From an uncultured Collinsella sp. (lineage in GTDB: Bacteria; Actinomycetota; Coriobacteriia; Coriobacteriales; Coriobacteriaceae), in contig CABVDJ010000045.1 of assembly GCA_902497025.1 (NCBI GenBank), positions 1 through 8,312 on the forward strand: a stretch of DNA of 8,312 nt, written 5' to 3'. The position numbers and the translations under genes are program-made. The notes under the pieces are model-generated. The model ran no database searches. It saw only the letters and a list, made by a program, of their open reading frames with translations, and was not told where the DNA came from. Numbering within the stretch: position 1 is the stretch's first letter; each line of letters begins with the position of its first letter. Positions 5,942-8,312 of the stretch are shown here, one piece after another.

Positions 5942-7318
5942 TTAGAGCGTGATGATGTCCGAGATATCGAGGGCCTGAGCGTCGACGACATCGTGCGTGG
6001 CAAGCAAGAGCGTGCGGCTGTCGAGCAGGTCGAGCACGACCTTGGTCGTCGCATCGCGCGCGGCGGCATCCAGGCCGGTAAAGGGCTCGTCAAGAATCAC
6101 CGCACCGCCCGGGCACAGCAGGGCGCGGGCGATCTCGACACGGCGGCGCTGCCCGCCCGAAAGCTCGGCCACGCGCGAATGCACGTCGATTCCCGGCACC
6201 AACCGGCGCAGCAAGGCCGCAGCGCTCGACGCACCCACGCGCGCATCGGCACACACCAGCACGTTATCCAAAGCCGAGGCGCCCTCTACCAGACGTGCAT
6301 CCTGAAGCACCATCGAGCACGGCGCGCACTCCCCCGCTGCCAACGAAAGCAGCGTCGACTTGCCCATGCCCGAAGCGCCCATCACACAGATACGCCCACC
6401 CGCGGGCACGTTGAGTGCCAGACCATCCAGCGCCGGCGCCCAGGGCGCACGATCGCCCACGGCAAGCGCAAGCTCCGCTGCAGCGCCATCGCTCGCAGCC
6501 CCCGCACGCCCGCGCAGTCCATGCCCGTGCGCCCGCACGGCCGCGCGCCACGCCACGGGTCCCGAAACCCGCAGCAGCCACACCAGCACGCGCTCACAAG
6601 CCCACGAGGCGGCAACGACCAGCACGGTCCACGCCAGCAAATCAGCCGTCTCAATCAAAAGCTTTGCCTGATAGATACGCTCACCCACGGTGCCCACCGC
6701 CATGCCGATCAGCTCGGCTGCCACGCCGGCCTTCCAGCTCATGCCGATCACGGCACGGGCGCACGAAAGCACAAACGGCAGCACCTCGCGCCAGGTGTGG
6801 GCGCAAAACAGGCGCCAACCCCGCACGCCATGCAGACGAAACATCTGCTCCAGTGGCTTATCCGCTTGCGTCAAACCCTCAACCAGCGAAAAATACACGC
6901 CCGGCAGCGCCATCAAAAAGACCGCCGCAATGCTCACGCGCGCCGACCCCAACCAAATGAGCAGCAGGACCACCACGCAGGCAACCGGTGTCGCCTTAAC
7001 AAACGAAAGCGCCGGCGCCACCAGGCGGGCAAACGTTCGCGACCGCACCGAGGCCCCCGCCAGCACACCGCCGCACACCGCGGCAAGCGCCAAACCGCCT
7101 AGAATCCGCGCACCCGAGCCCGCCAGAATCGCCCACGTGGCGGCATCGCACACCAGCCGTAGCAACGCCACCACAACAGCGCCCGGCCCCGGAAAAATCA
7201 ACGGCTGCGCCACCAGCGCCGCCGCGAAGACCCACACGGCAAGCCAAAAGGCGGCAACGGCACCTGCTGCCGCCACCGCCTTCATACGCTCTGCCATTTG
7301 TCGAGCAAACGCACGCAC
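5942..7318 (-). CDS. ABC importer permease-ATPase fusion (nitrate/taurine-type)
   Basis: A 458-residue fusion. Residues 1-250 are a BPD_transp_1 permease of the SsuC/TauC type, with hydrophobic segments near 14-38, 62-90, 96-146, 177-208 and 225-250 and an EAA-like loop (about 157-205, EQMFRLHGVRGW ... AAELIG). A linker (about 251-280) leads to an ABC ATPase with Walker A GASGMGKST (314-322), Q-loop Gln339, signature LSGGQ (386-390), Walker B VILDE (407-411) and switch His442. Importers of this family normally encode these as separate proteins; fusion means the complex is probably a homodimer fed by the neighbouring binding protein. Only 19 residues separate the Walker A lysine from the Q-loop glutamine, about half the usual spacing, giving an ATPase of about 177 residues. 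The start is GTG at 7318, three bases after the upstream stop, with GGAG six bases before it inside the upstream gene, which implies translational coupling. The substrate is unknown. Confidence 0.9.
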   Translation of the reverse strand: MRAFARQMAERMKAVAAAGAVAAFWLAVWVFAAALVAQPLIFPGPGAVVVALLRLVCDAATWAILAGSGARILGGLALAAVCGGVLAGASVRSRTFARLVAPALSFVKATPVACVVVLLLIWLGSARVSIAAVFLMALPGVYFSLVEGLTQADKPLEQMFRLHGVRGWRLFCAHTWREVLPFVLSCARAVIGMSWKAGVAAELIGMAVGTVGERIYQAKLLIETADLLAWTVLVVAASWACERVLVWLLRVSGPVAWRAAVRAHGHGLRGRAGAASDGAAAELALAVGDRAPWAPALDGLALNVPAGGRICVMGASGMGKSTLLSLAAGECAPCSMVLQDARLVEGASALDNVLVCADARVGASSAAALLRRLVPGIDVHSRVAELSGGQRRRVEIARALLCPGGAVILDEPFTGLDAAARDATTKVVLDLLDSRTLLLATHDVVDAQALDISDIITL

Positions 7319-7321
7319 GGG

Positions 7322-8312
7322 CTACTCCATGTAGTAGAAATCGTCAGCCGGGAGCTTTCCGCCCACGGCGCTCGCGTCCGCATCGGCCAGCACCTGCAGG
7401 TACCCACCGAGCGCCGCCTTCATATCCTTCCCCGTCTGGCACACGAGCATGCACCCGGGAATCGCCTTTTCGGCAATCGCGGCGTTATCGACGATACCCG
7501 CATCGACCACGGCCTGAGCCCAGTCCGCCGGCGCCGCGTTCACGGCCTCAACGCTCGCAACATGGCAGCTCAGGAATTCCGCCACGACCTCGGGATGCTC
7601 CTCGGCAAAGGCACGGCGCACCACGGTCACGCCCGTCAGCAGGCGCGAACCCGTGTCACCTGCCAGCTCATCCCACACATCGGTCAGACTTACCGGAGCC
7701 GACAGCCTGCCTTCGCTCTTTGCGATGGCAGCGGTCTTGAACGGCTCGGGCAGCACGCCCACGGCAGAAGGATCGGCAAGCAGGGCCGACAGCACCTCGG
7801 TGGGCTCGCTCTTAAACTCAAGCGCCACCTGGCCGGCCAGGCCCGCGCGCCCCAGCAGGTAGTTCATGACGTACTCCGGCGTGGTGCCCTTGCCCGTCAT
7901 ATAGACGGTATGGCCCGCCAAATCGCCAAACGAGGTCACACTCGCGTCGCCCGTCACAACGTTCAGCACGCCCAGCGTGTTGATGTCGATGACCTGCACC
8001 GCGCCCTCAGTCTTGTTATAGAGCACGCTCGCCACGTTGGCGGGCACCAGGGCAATGTCGATATCGCCCTGAATGACCTTGGGCACAATCTCATCGGCGG
8101 CAGTATTGATCGCAAAGTCGAACTCATTGTCCGTCTCGCCATCGACTGCCCGGTCCATAAACTGCACCAGACCAATCGAGGTCGGCCCCTTGAGCGAGGC
8201 GACGCGCACCTCGACCGGCTCTGCAGCAGCACCGGCGCCGTCCGTGGCAGCCGAGCCCGCGGCGGACCCGGCACCGGCAGCCCCGCCGACGACCGCGCCC
8301 TTTGCGCCCCCC
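7322..8312 (-). CDS. ABC transporter substrate-binding protein, partial at the window edge
   Basis: The C-terminal 329 residues of a periplasmic-binding-protein-like (type II, SsuA/NMT1-like) lipoprotein; the frame stays open through base 8312, so the signal peptide and start lie outside. GTG at 8209 is only internal: upstream in the same frame is a Gly/Ala-rich linker (about 34 residues) of the kind that follows a lipid-anchored cysteine, then VEVRVASLKGPTSIG, the usual first strand of the family. Further family blocks are ADEIVPKVIQGDIDIALVPAN, INTLGVLNVV, TGKGTTPEYVMNYLL, LPEPF and a C-terminal GGKLPADDFYY. The protein should capture the ligand outside the membrane and deliver it to the permease-ATPase fusion whose start codon follows after three bases. 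The fold resembles sulfonate, nitrate and thiamine-precursor binding proteins, but the ligand cannot be assigned. Confidence 0.88.
   Translation of the reverse strand, partial: GGAKGAVVGGAAGAGSAAGSAATDGAGAAAEPVEVRVASLKGPTSIGLVQFMDRAVDGETDNEFDFAINTAADEIVPKVIQGDIDIALVPANVASVLYNKTEGAVQVIDINTLGVLNVVTGDASVTSFGDLAGHTVYMTGKGTTPEYVMNYLLGRAGLAGQVALEFKSEPTEVLSALLADPSAVGVLPEPFKTAAIAKSEGRLSAPVSLTDVWDELAGDTGSRLLTGVTVVRRAFAEEHPEVVAEFLSCHVASVEAVNAAPADWAQAVVDAGIVDNAAIAEKAIPGCMLVCQTGKDMKAALGGYLQVLADADASAVGGKLPADDFYYME
7325..7328 (-). promoter_or_regulatory. Ribosome binding site inside the upstream gene (start of the fusion)
   Basis: GGAG is formed by the last two sense codons (Met-Glu, ATG GAG) of the binding-protein gene and lies six bases before the GTG at 7318. 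It supports the GTG over the internal ATG at 7297, which has no recognisable site. Confidence 0.5.

Noticed and set aside
5942..7334. Long plus-strand open frames opposite the permease-ATPase gene.
   Set aside because: The compositions are Arg/His/Pro/Gln- or Ala/Thr-rich shadows of a gene with complete ABC motifs; no ribosome sites or domains.

Overview
The window looks like a chromosomal segment of a high-GC, anaerobe-type Gram-positive bacterium. Its codon use is strongly G/C-ended, Shine-Dalgarno sites are strong, GTG starts are frequent, and the gene set is compact. These traits and the gene mix recall Coriobacteriia, with a Collinsella-like gut actinobacterium as my best guess. That assignment is inference from style and content; no marker gene in the window proves it.

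Left edge (1-1317): an AT-richer block, about 40% GC in the line I counted, carries on the minus strand a six-helix ABC exporter half-transporter. Its reading frame stops just after the Walker A motif, so it is probably broken. All three minus-strand frames contain a stop within the first 53 bases. The block ends at a rho-independent terminator (1318-1348) that belongs to the next gene.

Middle (1400-4526): a DUF1275/YoaK-family membrane protein (minus strand) and a YgiQ-type radical SAM protein (plus strand) are transcribed divergently. They share a 268-bp intergenic region that holds a perfect 12-bp inverted repeat beside a candidate -10 box for ygiQ. The ygiQ gene converges on a CPBP-family intramembrane protease gene; the two stop codons overlap in a single CTAG.

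Right half (4523-8312, all minus strand): read in the direction of transcription, the order is as follows. First comes a substrate-binding lipoprotein-like ABC component, open at the window edge. Next is a single polypeptide that fuses the permease and a shortened ATPase of the same nitrate/taurine-type importer. Then come an orphan RelB/DinJ-type ribbon-helix-helix protein with no visible toxin partner and, last, the CPBP protease. A 22-bp-arm near-perfect inverted repeat, REP- or MITE-like, sits between the RelB-like gene and the protease gene, directly before the protease ribosome binding site. The RelB-like gene has a structured leader: an 11-bp perfect stem plus a GTATTAC repeat pair that could be an operator.

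The importer genes (7322-8312 and 5942-7318) form one translationally coupled unit and probably work together. The RelB-like gene and the protease are separate small units. No rRNA, tRNA, CRISPR array or transposase gene was seen. The items most worth a second look are the fused importer with its compressed nucleotide-binding domain, the REP-like repeat in the protease leader, and the orphan antitoxin with its leader structures.
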